The notes under the pieces: generated by a model
What the model was told of the DNA's origin: nothing
The model's database searches: none
What the model saw: the letters and a program-made list of their open reading frames with translations, nothing else
Shown here: positions 46,244 through 55,003 of the stretch, one piece after another
How positions within the stretch are numbered: the first letter of the stretch is position 1
Layout: each line of letters opens with the position of its first letter
From: Desulfurococcus sp.
GTDB taxonomy: Archaea; Thermoproteota; Thermoprotei_A; Sulfolobales; Desulfurococcaceae
Direction: 5' to 3'
Assembly: GCA_026626905.1 (NCBI GenBank)
Contig: JAPNUX010000005.1
Span: 1-64,000, forward strand
DNA length: 64,000 nucleotides
Position numbers and translations under genes: made by a program

Positions 46244-48157
46244 TTGAACTCTCATGCCACGCTACCCGGTGGCCAAGCCACGAGTAATATACTCCAGCGG
46301 CTAGCTAGATACACCGACGAGAAGAACCTCGAGAGACTCTCTAAGATAAGAGATAAAAGGCTGCTGGAATGGCTGGCAGATGTAGCTGAGCTTCTAGAGC
46401 CTAGCTCTATATTCGTTAACACTGGTTCACCCGAGGATATAGAGTACATTAGGCGGAGAGCTGTTGAAAAAGGCGAGGAAATACCGAGTAAACGCAACCC
46501 CATGCACACTGTCCACTTCGATGGGATCCGAGACCTAGCGAGGGATAGAGAGAATACTAGAATACTTGTAGCAGAAGGTAAAGCTATCTCAATGATCAAT
46601 ACTAAGAATCGGGATGAAGGGCTAAGAGAGCTCGCAGATATCTACCGCGGTATAATGCGCGGTAAGGAAATGTACGTGGGCTTCTACTGCTTCGGCCCTA
46701 AGGGCTCACCCTACACTCTATACGGTGTTCAAGTAACAGACTCCGCGTATGTTGCTCACAGCGAGAACATACTGTACAGGGTGTGCTACGATGTCTTCGT
46801 GGAGAAGGGGGACTCCATAGAGTACATGAGGTTCCTTCACAGCACTGGAGAGCTAGATGAACACGGGTGGAGTAAGAATATTTCAAAGAGGAGGATATAC
46901 ATAGACCTCCAGGACTCCATTACTTACAGTGTGAACACTCAGTACGCTGGGAATACTGTAGGCTTGAAGAAGCTGGCGTTAAGGCTCTGCGTATACAAGG
47001 GGTTCAAGGAGGGATGGCTCTGCGAGCACATGTTTATAGCCGGCATGAAGGGGCCGGGTGATAGAATCACTTATTTCACTGGAGCATTCCCTGCTGGATG
47101 CGGGAAGACTTCAACAGCACTCATAATGGATACTCTTGTAGGTGATGACCTAGCACTCATTAGAAACGTTAACGGGGAGGCTATAGCATTAAATCCGGAG
47201 GTAGGGATGTTCGGGATTATAGATGGTGTTAACCCAGTAGACGACCCAGAGATCTACGAGGTGCTTACATCAAGGGAAACCGAGGTCATATTCTCTAATG
47301 TACTCCTCACAGTAGATGGAGACGTATGGTGGAATGGTAAGCCTGAAGAACCCAAGCGGGGGTTAAACTATGCTGGTGAATGGTGGCCTGGAAAACTCGA
47401 TGAAAACGGGAGGCCTGTTAAGCCGTCTCATCCCAACGCTAGGTTCACCACTAGTATATTCTATCTCAGCAAAGTGGATCCAAGGATAGATGATCCAAGC
47501 GGGGTGCCAGTGAGCGGAATGATCTTCGGTGGCAGGGACCCAGATACATGGGTTCCCGTAGAGGAGGCCTTCAACTGGGTTCACGGCGTGGTTACAAAGG
47601 GTGCCTCACTAGAATCCGAGAGAACTACTGCAGTTCTCGGCGAAACAGGTTTAATGGAGTTCAACCCCTTCGCGATACTAGACTTCCTATCAATATCCCC
47701 AGGCGACTTCATCGAGCTACACTTCAGGTTCGGGGACAGCTTAGAGAAGCATCCTAGGATATATAGTGTCAACTACTTCCTGAGAGATGAGAAAGGCAGG
47801 TATCTTACAGAGAAGGTTGACAAGAGAGTATGGTTGAAGTGGATGGAGCTCAGAGTGAACAATGAGGTTGAAGCTCTAGAAGCCCCCACAGGATTCATAC
47901 CACTATATGATGACTTAGAGCGATTATTCAAAAGCGAGCTAGGCAAGGAGTTCCCCCTCGAGCTCTACGAGAAGCTCTTCTCAATAAGAGTCGCAAAGCA
48001 CCTCGAGAAGGCTGAGAGAATATATAAGATATACGCTGGTATACCCGAAACACCACGATTATTCCACGATACCCTAGTGCAGCATAAGCGGAGGCTGAAG
48101 GAAGCATTAGAGAAGTATGGCTCCACGATCCCCCCATCAAGGCTGGATAAACGCTAA
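46244..48157 (+). CDS. pckG: phosphoenolpyruvate carboxykinase (GTP)
   Basis: 637 residues from TTG, with AGGAGGG 10 nt upstream. GTP-PEPCK motifs: EGWLCEHMFIAGMKGP; the kinase loop FPAGCGKTSTALI (P-loop and hyper-reactive Cys, near 284); GDDLALIRNVNG, which binds Mn2+ and Mg2+; PKRGLNYAGEWWPGK; and NPFAILDFLSISPGDF. It converts oxaloacetate and GTP to PEP and CO2, feeding gluconeogenesis or working in the anaplerotic direction. Length and motifs are of the GTP type, not the ATP type. Confidence 0.97.
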   Translation: MNSHATLPGGQATSNILQRLARYTDEKNLERLSKIRDKRLLEWLADVAELLEPSSIFVNTGSPEDIEYIRRRAVEKGEEIPSKRNPMHTVHFDGIRDLARDRENTRILVAEGKAISMINTKNRDEGLRELADIYRGIMRGKEMYVGFYCFGPKGSPYTLYGVQVTDSAYVAHSENILYRVCYDVFVEKGDSIEYMRFLHSTGELDEHGWSKNISKRRIYIDLQDSITYSVNTQYAGNTVGLKKLALRLCVYKGFKEGWLCEHMFIAGMKGPGDRITYFTGAFPAGCGKTSTALIMDTLVGDDLALIRNVNGEAIALNPEVGMFGIIDGVNPVDDPEIYEVLTSRETEVIFSNVLLTVDGDVWWNGKPEEPKRGLNYAGEWWPGKLDENGRPVKPSHPNARFTTSIFYLSKVDPRIDDPSGVPVSGMIFGGRDPDTWVPVEEAFNWVHGVVTKGASLESERTTAVLGETGLMEFNPFAILDFLSISPGDFIELHFRFGDSLEKHPRIYSVNYFLRDEKGRYLTEKVDKRVWLKWMELRVNNEVEALEAPTGFIPLYDDLERLFKSELGKEFPLELYEKLFSIRVAKHLEKAERIYKIYAGIPETPRLFHDTLVQHKRRLKEALEKYGSTIPPSRLDKR

Positions 48158-48190
48158 CACTCGGAATCACAGAACCGAGTGGTGTTTAAG

Positions 48191-48265
<75 letters not shown>

Positions 48266-48363
48266 GGCTTAGCTCCAAATGGATTAGCCTTACAGGAGTT
48301 TAAAAATATCCTAAAGGAGGGAAGCTTAAAAAGCCGTTTCCGGGGATAAGGTATGTCTGTGAT

Positions 48364-48436
48364 AGCCGGGTCGTCTAGCGGCCAAGGATGCGGGGCTCTG
48401 GCCCCCGTGACCGGGGTTCGAATCCCCGCCCGGCTA
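48364..48436 (+). tRNA. tRNA-Gln (anticodon CUG)
   Basis: 73 nt. The acceptor AGCCGGG pairs with CCCGGCT; the discriminator is A. The anticodon stem-loop CGGGG-CTCTGGC-CCCCG gives CUG. T arm CGGGG-TTCGAAT-CCCCG. The TATA-like AGCTTAAAAAG is at 48323-48333. The last three bases (CTA) are, on the other strand, the TAG stop of the aminotransferase gene. Confidence 0.96.
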
Positions 48437-49813
48437 CTCCCATGCGATCATCCTATCGACTACTTCATCCGGGACTCTGCCGTCTCTGACATCCCTGATG
48501 GCCTCTTCGAGTATATCTATCCCTTTATCTAGATCCTCCTCCGGTATAGTTAGCGGTGGGGCTATTCTTAGAACATTACCATACTTCCCGTAGGTCATTA
48601 CTATGAGCCCTTTCTCCCATGCTCTCCAGATGATCTTTAGTGCTGTTTTGCGGTCGGGCTTCCTGCTCGCTTTATCTGCTACTATATCGACTCCTATCAT
48701 TAACCCTAAACCTCTGACATCTCCCACCTGCTCGTACTTCTCTTTCAGCTCGCTGAGCCTTCTTAATGCATGCTCGCCTAGCCTACGTGCTCTCTCATGG
48801 AGGTTGTTTCTAGTGATATACTTGATGACTGCTATAGCTGCTGCAGCTGAGCATGCATGCGCTGCTAAAGATGAAGCGTAGGTTTGCGGTGGGGCTGAGT
48901 CAAGTATCTCGCTTCTCCCGACTACAGCTGAAATAGGCATTCCCCCGCCGAGAGCCTTCCCTAGTACTATTACATCGGGTTCTATAGAGTAGTGTTCAAT
49001 GGCGAATAATCTTCCAGTCCTACCCATCCCGCTCTGTATTTCATCAGCTATTAACACGATGCCATGCTTTTCTGCTATCTCCTTTAATCCTCTAATGAAG
49101 TTAGCTGGTGGAACTAGGACTCCTCCATCACCCTGTATAGGCTCAAATATTATTGCAGCTATTCTTGACCCCCCAAGGTTTTCAACGAGTTCTTTAAGCC
49201 TCGATAAGTAGAGGGCGCCGCACTCCTCTGGATCCCTCACGCCGCCTATACACCTGTAGGTATCAGGGTATTCAGCGAAGTACACGTTCTTGAACTGCAT
49301 TAACTCGCGGATCTCCCGGGGAAATGAGCCTCCTACAGCTATATCTAGAGCAGTAGTTCCATGATACGAGTAGTTGAATGATACTATTAGAGGCCTACGT
49401 GTGTATATGAGGGCGGACTTTAATGCTGTATCACAAGCTCCCCCGCCGCTTAACTCAAAGACTACTTTCTTACTGAAGGAGCCCGGAGTTATCTTAACGA
49501 GGAGTTCTGCCAGTTCTACCACAGGCTCGTGATATAGGTAGAGAACATAGTGTGTAAACTTATCGAGCTGGGATTTAACAGCCTGCAAAACCTCCTCGTT
49601 GTTGTGTCCTACATTGAAAACTGCAGCACTCGAAAGAAAATCAATGTACTCTCTTCCCTCTAAATCCCATACCCTGGCATTCCTAGCTTTAGCAACCACC
49701 ATGGGGAAGTACTTGAAGAAGAAGCCTCTTGAAACATACCTCCAGTACTTGTCTAGCACGTGCTGTGTAGCACTCCCCGCGGTACTACCGGGATCGCTCA
49801 AAGCTTGCTTCAC
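48434..49813 (-). CDS. class-III aminotransferase-fold PLP enzyme
   Basis: 459 residues from GTG. Fold type I: FLSSAAVFNVGHNNEEVLQA, LSGGGACDTALKSALIYTR, ADEIQSGMGRTGRLFA and VLGKALGGGMPISAVVG, whose Lys binds PLP. It is close to the archaeal 4-aminobutyrate/ornithine aminotransferase group, which also includes amino-acid racemases in Thermococcales; sequence reading cannot separate these. Its neighbours are a small membrane protein and an AGCS alanine-type symporter, so it probably handles amino acids taken up from outside. The stop codon overlaps tRNA-Gln. Confidence 0.88.
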   Translation of the reverse strand: MKQALSDPGSTAGSATQHVLDKYWRYVSRGFFFKYFPMVVAKARNARVWDLEGREYIDFLSSAAVFNVGHNNEEVLQAVKSQLDKFTHYVLYLYHEPVVELAELLVKITPGSFSKKVVFELSGGGACDTALKSALIYTRRPLIVSFNYSYHGTTALDIAVGGSFPREIRELMQFKNVYFAEYPDTYRCIGGVRDPEECGALYLSRLKELVENLGGSRIAAIIFEPIQGDGGVLVPPANFIRGLKEIAEKHGIVLIADEIQSGMGRTGRLFAIEHYSIEPDVIVLGKALGGGMPISAVVGRSEILDSAPPQTYASSLAAHACSAAAAIAVIKYITRNNLHERARRLGEHALRRLSELKEKYEQVGDVRGLGLMIGVDIVADKASRKPDRKTALKIIWRAWEKGLIVMTYGKYGNVLRIAPPLTIPEEDLDKGIDILEEAIRDVRDGRVPDEVVDRMIAWE

Positions 49814-50023
49814 CTACTCTGAGAGCTTTCCGAAAATGAATGCTGCTACCTCTAGAACCACTACTATTACTACTATAGCTATGTGCGCAGGCCAATCCCT
49901 TAACACCTCCTCCACTCCACTCGAGAATCCCAGCAGTAAGAGGATTCCCATGAGTATTCCTATCGACAGTAGCCATACCACTATTGATACAATTGAAGTT
50001 CGTGGGATGTTCTCTCCACTCAT
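49814..50023 (-). CDS. small membrane protein, two predicted transmembrane segments
   Basis: 69 residues from the ATG at 50023 (MSGENIPRTS); an in-frame start at 50104 would add 27 residues that look non-coding. Two hydrophobic stretches, SIVSIVVWLLSIGILMGILL and HIAIVVIVVVLEVAAFIFG, are separated by a short loop with charged residues (EEVLRDW). I do not recognise the family. It abuts the aminotransferase start with no gap and is divergent from the AGCS symporter; a role as a subunit for transport is only a guess. Confidence 0.65.
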   Translation of the reverse strand: MSGENIPRTSIVSIVVWLLSIGILMGILLLLGFSSGVEEVLRDWPAHIAIVVIVVVLEVAAFIFGKLSE

Positions 50024-50050
50024 AACTAGTACACCATAATATACTATGGA

Positions 50051-50073
50051 AGAAAATTTGAAAAATATTTTCT
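50051..50073. promoter_or_regulatory. A/T-rich inverted repeat in the divergent promoter region
   Basis: AGAAAAT (50051-50057) and ATTTTCT (50067-50073) form an inverted repeat with 9 bp between, about 30-50 bp from both divergent starts. It overlaps the A/T-rich stretch expected to hold TATA elements for one or both genes. Confidence 0.3.
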
Positions 50074-50104
50074 CTATACTATTATAATCTTTGGGGGTAC
50101 ACAT

Positions 50105-51506
50105 ATGAGCATCATAGATACAATCATAAATACAATAAACTACATTAATGCGCTAGTATGGGGGCTACCTGCAGTAATAATTCTTGCTGGAACAGGGCTA
50201 GCAGTAAGCGTTCTCAGCGGGTTTGCCCAGATCAGGTATTTTAGAAAAGCCCTCAAAAATATGGTGTATAAGGGCACTGGAGCTAAAGGCGAGATACGGC
50301 CCTTCGCCGTCTGGTGGGCTGTGATGGGTGCAACTGTTGGCGTGGGTAATATAGCAGGAGTTTCGACAGCTATACATTTAGGTGGTGCTGGAGCACTCTT
50401 CTGGATGTGGGTCTGCGCTATTCTCGGAATGATGACTAAAGCTATCGAGGCAACACTTGCAAATTACACGAAGAGAGTCACCCCTGAGGGACGGGTAGAA
50501 GGTGGAACCCCATACTACATCAGGCTCATCCCGGTGGTGGGTCCAGCTCTAGCGGTAATATTTTCTATATTCACGTTTATTGCTGCATTCGGTATTGGAA
50601 ACATGGTTCAAGCTAACTCGGTAGCTCACGCCGCCGAGTATATTGCTGGAATGTATAAGGGCTCTCCCGAGGTGGCTAGACTGCTAGCAGGCATCTTGAT
50701 GCTAGTATTCACAGCTCTAGTCGTCCGAGGAGGCTTGAAAAGAATCGCAGAGGTATCAAACTACCTGGTTCCCTTCATGGTTACCTGGTATATTGCTGTA
50801 AGTATTATCGCACTGGTGATATACGCTGAAAATCTCCCACTAACAATTAGAGAGATATTTACCTACGCTTTCACACCACAAGCAGCTGCCGTAGGCCTTG
50901 CAGGCTGGGTGGTTTACTCGGCTATTAGGTGCGGTTTTTGCTAGAGGACTGTTTTCAAATGAAGTCGGGTTAGGCAGCGCCCCCAACGCCTACGCGTACA
51001 TGGCTGTGGACCACCCCGGTAGAGCAGGGCTCTACGGGATGTTCGAGGTCTTTATGGATACAATAGTCATATGCAGCATGACTGGCTTAGTGGATATTGC
51101 CACACGAGCATATATTGAGAGAACAGATTTAACTGGTGCTGCTCTAGTTACTGAAGCATTCCGTAGAGTTTATGGTGATTGGGCTCCCATACCGCTTGGC
51201 GTAGCACTAGCATTATTCGCTTACACTACGCTAATAACATGGGGGTGGAATGGTGAAGTCAACTGGGTTTACTTCTGGAGTAAAACTCTCCGGTTGCCTG
51301 AGAAGCCTGTGAGATGGGTGTGGAGGGTCATGTGGGTTATACCAATAGTTCCTGCTGCTATTGCTGGAGAAATGCTAGAGGTATTCTGGAATTTTGCTGA
51401 CATGGCTAATGGATTTATGGCTATCCCGAACCTTATAGCTGTAGCCTACTTCGCCCCTGTAGGTGTAGGGTTGATCAAGGAGTTCTTGAGAAGCGGGAAA
51501 ATATGA
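50105..51506 (+). pseudogene. alanine:cation symporter (AGCS family), broken by a frameshift
   Basis: The N-terminal 275 residues (to AGWVVYSAIRCGF) are in the frame of the ATG at 50105, which has a GGGGGT run before it. A TAG follows at 50941. The rest, ARGLFSNEVGLGSAPNAYAY and on to the end, is one frame over. AVMGATVGVGNIAGVSTAI and the ARGxFSNExGLGSAP motif are diagnostic of AGCS Na+/H+-alanine or glycine symporters. Removing one T from TTTTT (50935-50939) restores a single frame of about 466 residues. The downstream half is intact and well conserved, so this is either a sequencing error in the homopolymer, a recent mutation or a slippage site. Confidence 0.88.
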
Positions 51507-51526
51507 GGTTCCAGCTCTTTTAACCC

Positions 51527-53209
51527 CTATGGTTTAATTCCCTCGTATGCTTGCTTGTATATCTCGCTTGACTCAAGCTTTCTTCTATCCCTAATGTACT
51601 TCCTTGTGACAACACCCTTTGGAAGATTGTATTTAGCTGAGTACTCCTCTAGGGGTACACCGTACTCCTTCATTATCTTATCCCGGTAGATGTCATCGAA
51701 TATGTTGAAGGCGCAGAAAGGTATGAGCCTGCCGTCGGGTGTTGAGTAGTGTATGTTGCATCTCTGAACTCTCTGTATATCGTAGTTGTATAAGTCCATG
51801 AAGTGCATTTGCCCGAGGAAGAGTAGCTTGTAGTGGAGCTCGCTGAGGGCATCATAGCTCCTCTTAACAATAACATTAAATAGCAGCTTGTATAAGTCGA
51901 GGCCTTCAGGCTGCCTGCTTGTATCAATGAACTTCCTGATAGAGTACAGTAGCTTCAAGCCTACAAGATACCTGCTGGAGCCTGAGACCAAGTCCTCCCA
52001 CTTCTCCCTCAGGTACTCGAGGAGGCCTTCTACATCAAGGAAGCTTGTCACAGGTATCAGCTTAACCCCGCTACTACTCTTCTCAACATAGATGTATGTT
52101 CCAACACCGCATATAGGGTGATTACTCATCTCGAACTTGAATTCACCGCTGAATCCCTCCACGAACCTTGAGAATATAGCACTAACGTTTATTGGGAACC
52201 AGGCGTCCCGTGGTACCTCTCCATTCGTCTGCTCTTCTAACAGCTTGACTACATCCGGTATTGTAACCCTGTATTTTTCTCTCTCATGCTTCTTCATGTA
52301 TCCTGTTAGACTAACCGGCTGGAAGTTCACGGATCTAACTATGTCTATATGCTTGGCTGCAAACCTCACTATAGCTCCGAGCTCGTGGGTGTTAACACCT
52401 CGAATAACTGTTGGAACTAGGACAACACTAGTCATGCCGGCTTTCCTGAATACCTCGAAAATATAAGGTATCTCCCAGTGGTTCTTCCAGTTTGTGACAG
52501 GGGATACACCGTCGAAGCTTAAGTAGACTGTGTTAACCCCGTTTACTCTTAACTGCCTGGCGTACTCGACGGCTTTAGCCGGATCCTCAAGGTATAACTC
52601 AGCGAATTTCAAGCCATTCGTATTCAACTGTATGTGTCTAACACCTTCTTCTCTTAGAAGCCTTACAATATCAACAAGGTCTTCTCTAAGCGTTGGCTCG
52701 CCTCCAGTTAACTGGACAGCTACAGTAACCCCCTGCTTCTTAATGGTGTTAACCATGGCTTTAATCTGCTCTAGAGTCGGCTCGTAGACGTATCCAGCTG
52801 CCTCAGAGTAGAAGAAGCAGTACCAGCATGAGAGGTTACAGCGGTTTGTTACAACAAGGTTTACTAAAGCGCTGTGCTGCTTGTGCATAGGGCATAAACC
52901 ACAGTTGAATGGGCAGTAGGTTTTCACCTGCGTGTAGATGTGTCTAGAGCCTCTTCCATCCTCACTGTACTTCGTCACCCTCTTATAGAAGGCTACATCA
53001 CCATAGTATACTTCTTCTACCTCACCGTGCTCTGGGCAGACTCTTCTAATGTAGACTTTACCCTCCCTCTCAACTATGATAGCTGGGAGAACACGGTAGC
53101 AGTAAGGGCAAACACTGGTTGTAAGAGATAAAACCTCCTCACCGCTCTTAAGCTTCGGTAGAATATAAGCCATCTCACCAGGCTTCTTAGCTAAGCTTAA
53201 CTGAGCCAT
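51527..53209 (-). CDS. radical SAM protein, tetraether lipid synthase (Tes)-like
   Basis: 560 residues from the ATG with GGTGAG about 8 nt upstream; an outer start at 53287 would add 26 residues. Two Cys-rich N-terminal motifs (CPYC at 34/37 with C58; CPFNCGLC at 99-106) precede the radical SAM motif CNLSCWYC (124/128/131). QLTGGEPTLRED and LNTNGLK follow. The arrangement matches MJ0619/Tes, which joins the phytanyl tails of two archaeol lipids to make membrane-spanning tetraethers. A hyperthermophilic crenarchaeon would need this enzyme. Assignment rests on motif order and length; related radical SAM enzymes with the same layout exist. Confidence 0.75.
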   Translation of the reverse strand: MAQLSLAKKPGEMAYILPKLKSGEEVLSLTTSVCPYCYRVLPAIIVEREGKVYIRRVCPEHGEVEEVYYGDVAFYKRVTKYSEDGRGSRHIYTQVKTYCPFNCGLCPMHKQHSALVNLVVTNRCNLSCWYCFFYSEAAGYVYEPTLEQIKAMVNTIKKQGVTVAVQLTGGEPTLREDLVDIVRLLREEGVRHIQLNTNGLKFAELYLEDPAKAVEYARQLRVNGVNTVYLSFDGVSPVTNWKNHWEIPYIFEVFRKAGMTSVVLVPTVIRGVNTHELGAIVRFAAKHIDIVRSVNFQPVSLTGYMKKHEREKYRVTIPDVVKLLEEQTNGEVPRDAWFPINVSAIFSRFVEGFSGEFKFEMSNHPICGVGTYIYVEKSSSGVKLIPVTSFLDVEGLLEYLREKWEDLVSGSSRYLVGLKLLYSIRKFIDTSRQPEGLDLYKLLFNVIVKRSYDALSELHYKLLFLGQMHFMDLYNYDIQRVQRCNIHYSTPDGRLIPFCAFNIFDDIYRDKIMKEYGVPLEEYSAKYNLPKGVVTRKYIRDRRKLESSEIYKQAYEGIKP

Positions 53210-53405
53210 ACGTGAGCTCACCATTAAATCTATAAACGTGTTATAGGCTACTATGGTTAAAAACCTTGTGGTACCACCTTGCATCAAAGCTAGTTGAAGC
53301 TACCCTTAGCATGAGCGAGAAGGTATCCTCTACAGGAAGCCTTAGGGTTAAGCAGGTGCATTAATAGCAGGTGTAAGGCTACCAGGTAACCGGAGGGTAC
53401 TCTAA

Positions 53406-53987
53406 ATGGGCATGCTCATAGTTATAGCTGGCACACCAGGTACAGGTAAGACTAGTGTTTCTAGAGAGCTCTCACTGATAACAGGGCTTCCAGTAGTAGA
53501 CTTAGGTAGCTTTGCACTTGAAAAAGGATTTATAGTAGACTTCGACTACGAGAGGAATAGCTATGTGGTAGACGAGGATGCTTTATCCCAGAGTATAGTG
53601 GAGCTTGCCTCGAAGTCGGAAAGTGATCTCATAGTGTCGACGCTCTACCCTGAGATCCTCAAGCCGGAGATCGTTAGATACGTGTTTGTGCTTAGAACAC
53701 ACCCGCTGATACTCGAGAAAAGGCTTGAAGCAAAGAATTGGAGTAGGAGAAAGATTAACGAGAACATCATGGCTGAGATACTAGGCGTAGTCTCCTATAA
53801 TGCTGTGGAAGCCTTCGGAGAAGAAAAAGTATTTGAAGTAGACACCTCGAATACCACGCCGAGAGAAGCTGCTGAAATGATATCAAGGATTATGAGTGGC
53901 GTGGAAGCAGTTAAACCCGGGGTAAGAGTAGACTGGCTGCTCCTACTCCCAGTGGAAGTAGTCTCGAGGTTCAAGGACTATGAGTAG
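53406..53987 (+). CDS. AK6/Fap7-type adenylate kinase, probable ribosome-assembly factor
   Basis: 193 residues. P-loop IAGTPGTGKTSVSREL (7-22), the GLPVVDLGSFALEKG AMP-site segment and THPLILEKRLEAKNWSRRK, which matches the RL..R..W..K pattern of the Fap7/hCINAP family. In yeast and Pyrococcus this ATPase acts in small-subunit assembly with S11. GGAGGG precedes the ATG. It opens a four-gene run whose members overlap by 8, 14 and 8 bp, which indicates a true operon. The C-terminal 35 residues are an extra tail. Confidence 0.87.
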   Translation: MGMLIVIAGTPGTGKTSVSRELSLITGLPVVDLGSFALEKGFIVDFDYERNSYVVDEDALSQSIVELASKSESDLIVSTLYPEILKPEIVRYVFVLRTHPLILEKRLEAKNWSRRKINENIMAEILGVVSYNAVEAFGEEKVFEVDTSNTTPREAAEMISRIMSGVEAVKPGVRVDWLLLLPVEVVSRFKDYE

Positions 53988-54816
53988 CCGGGGAGGTTTC
54001 ACGCTGGCGTCCTGGAGGCAGCTTGAAAGAATGATCTCTAGAGTAGACGTCGTGTTAATGGTGCTTGATGTAAGAGACCCATTGAGCACTTTCAGCAAGA
54101 GGCTTGAATCCATGGTCTACAAGCTCGGGAAGAAGTTAATACTAGTACTCAATAAAGCCGACCTAGTTCCTAGGAGCGTTGCAGAAGAGTGGAAGGAGTA
54201 CTTTGAGGAGAGAGGGTACACTACAGTCTACATGGCTGCAGCAAGACATATGGGTACACTAGTCCTCAGGAGGACTATACGTAGAGTTGCTCCCTCACTA
54301 CCCACAGTAGTCGCTGTAGCAGGATTCCCTAAGGTCGGTAAGTCCTCGATCATCAATGGATTAAAAGGAAGGCATTCAGCCCCCACAAGCCCCTACCCGG
54401 GAAGCCCAGGGTATACAAGGCACTTCCAGCTCTACAGGATCGACAAGAATATAATGATACTAGACTCCCCTGGCGTAATCCCCGTTGAAGGCGGGATGCT
54501 TGAAGCAGTGATCAGAGGCTACCCGCCCGAGAAGCTGGAGGATCCAGTCCCCCCGGCAGTTATGCTAGTCGAGAGGATCTTAAAGTATCATCCCGATGCC
54601 TTCGAGAAAGCTTATGGTGTTAAATCTAGAGAGCCCCTTAGAATACTCGAGGAGATAGCATTAAAGCGCGGCTGGGTCTACAAGACTACAAAAGAGCCTT
54701 TAATTGAGGAGGCTGCTAGAGCTGTTATAAGAGGCTACCATGATGGAGTAATACCCTTCTATATAAGGCCCTCATGGATTAATAGGGGGGCAGGGGAGCA
54801 CGTTGATAGTAGTTAG
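53980..54816 (+). CDS. circularly permuted GTPase, YlqF/RbgA-like (HSR1/MMR1 family)
   Basis: 278 residues. Motif order is permuted: G4 NKADLVP (about 58-64) comes before G1 GFPKVGKSSI (about 114-123) and G3 DSPGV. Family members bind the large ribosomal subunit late in assembly. A helical C-terminal domain follows (about 185-278). The ATG overlaps the AK6 gene by 8 bp. With Fap7 next door, a ribosome biogenesis operon is a fair inference. Confidence 0.9.
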   Translation: MSSRGGFTLASWRQLERMISRVDVVLMVLDVRDPLSTFSKRLESMVYKLGKKLILVLNKADLVPRSVAEEWKEYFEERGYTTVYMAAARHMGTLVLRRTIRRVAPSLPTVVAVAGFPKVGKSSIINGLKGRHSAPTSPYPGSPGYTRHFQLYRIDKNIMILDSPGVIPVEGGMLEAVIRGYPPEKLEDPVPPAVMLVERILKYHPDAFEKAYGVKSREPLRILEEIALKRGWVYKTTKEPLIEEAARAVIRGYHDGVIPFYIRPSWINRGAGEHVDSS

Positions 54817-55003
54817 AGTAGCGGGTAGAGAACACCCTATCCACGTAGATGCATCCAGCGTGAGGGTTTCAGAGCTACTCGAGAAACTAGGGTTCTCTAT
54901 ATCAGAGCACATCGTTCTAAGGAGTGGTATTCCATTAACCGAGGATGATGTAGTAGGAGATGGAGAAGAAGTTCTAGTATACCCTGTTAAATCAGGTGGC
55001 TGA
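54803..55003 (+). CDS. ubiquitin-like beta-grasp protein (MoaD/ThiS/SAMP family), first copy
   Basis: 66 residues from TTG. VVRVAGREHPIHVDASSVRV starts the beta-grasp fold, and the C-terminus ends VKSGG with the exposed Gly-Gly that is activated by an E1-like enzyme. Such proteins either carry sulfur to tRNA or molybdopterin, or are attached to proteins as archaeal SAMPs. It overlaps the GTPase gene by 14 bp and the E1-like gene by 8 bp, so it is the obvious partner of the latter. Confidence 0.85.
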   Translation: MIVVRVAGREHPIHVDASSVRVSELLEKLGFSISEHIVLRSGIPLTEDDVVGDGEEVLVYPVKSGG

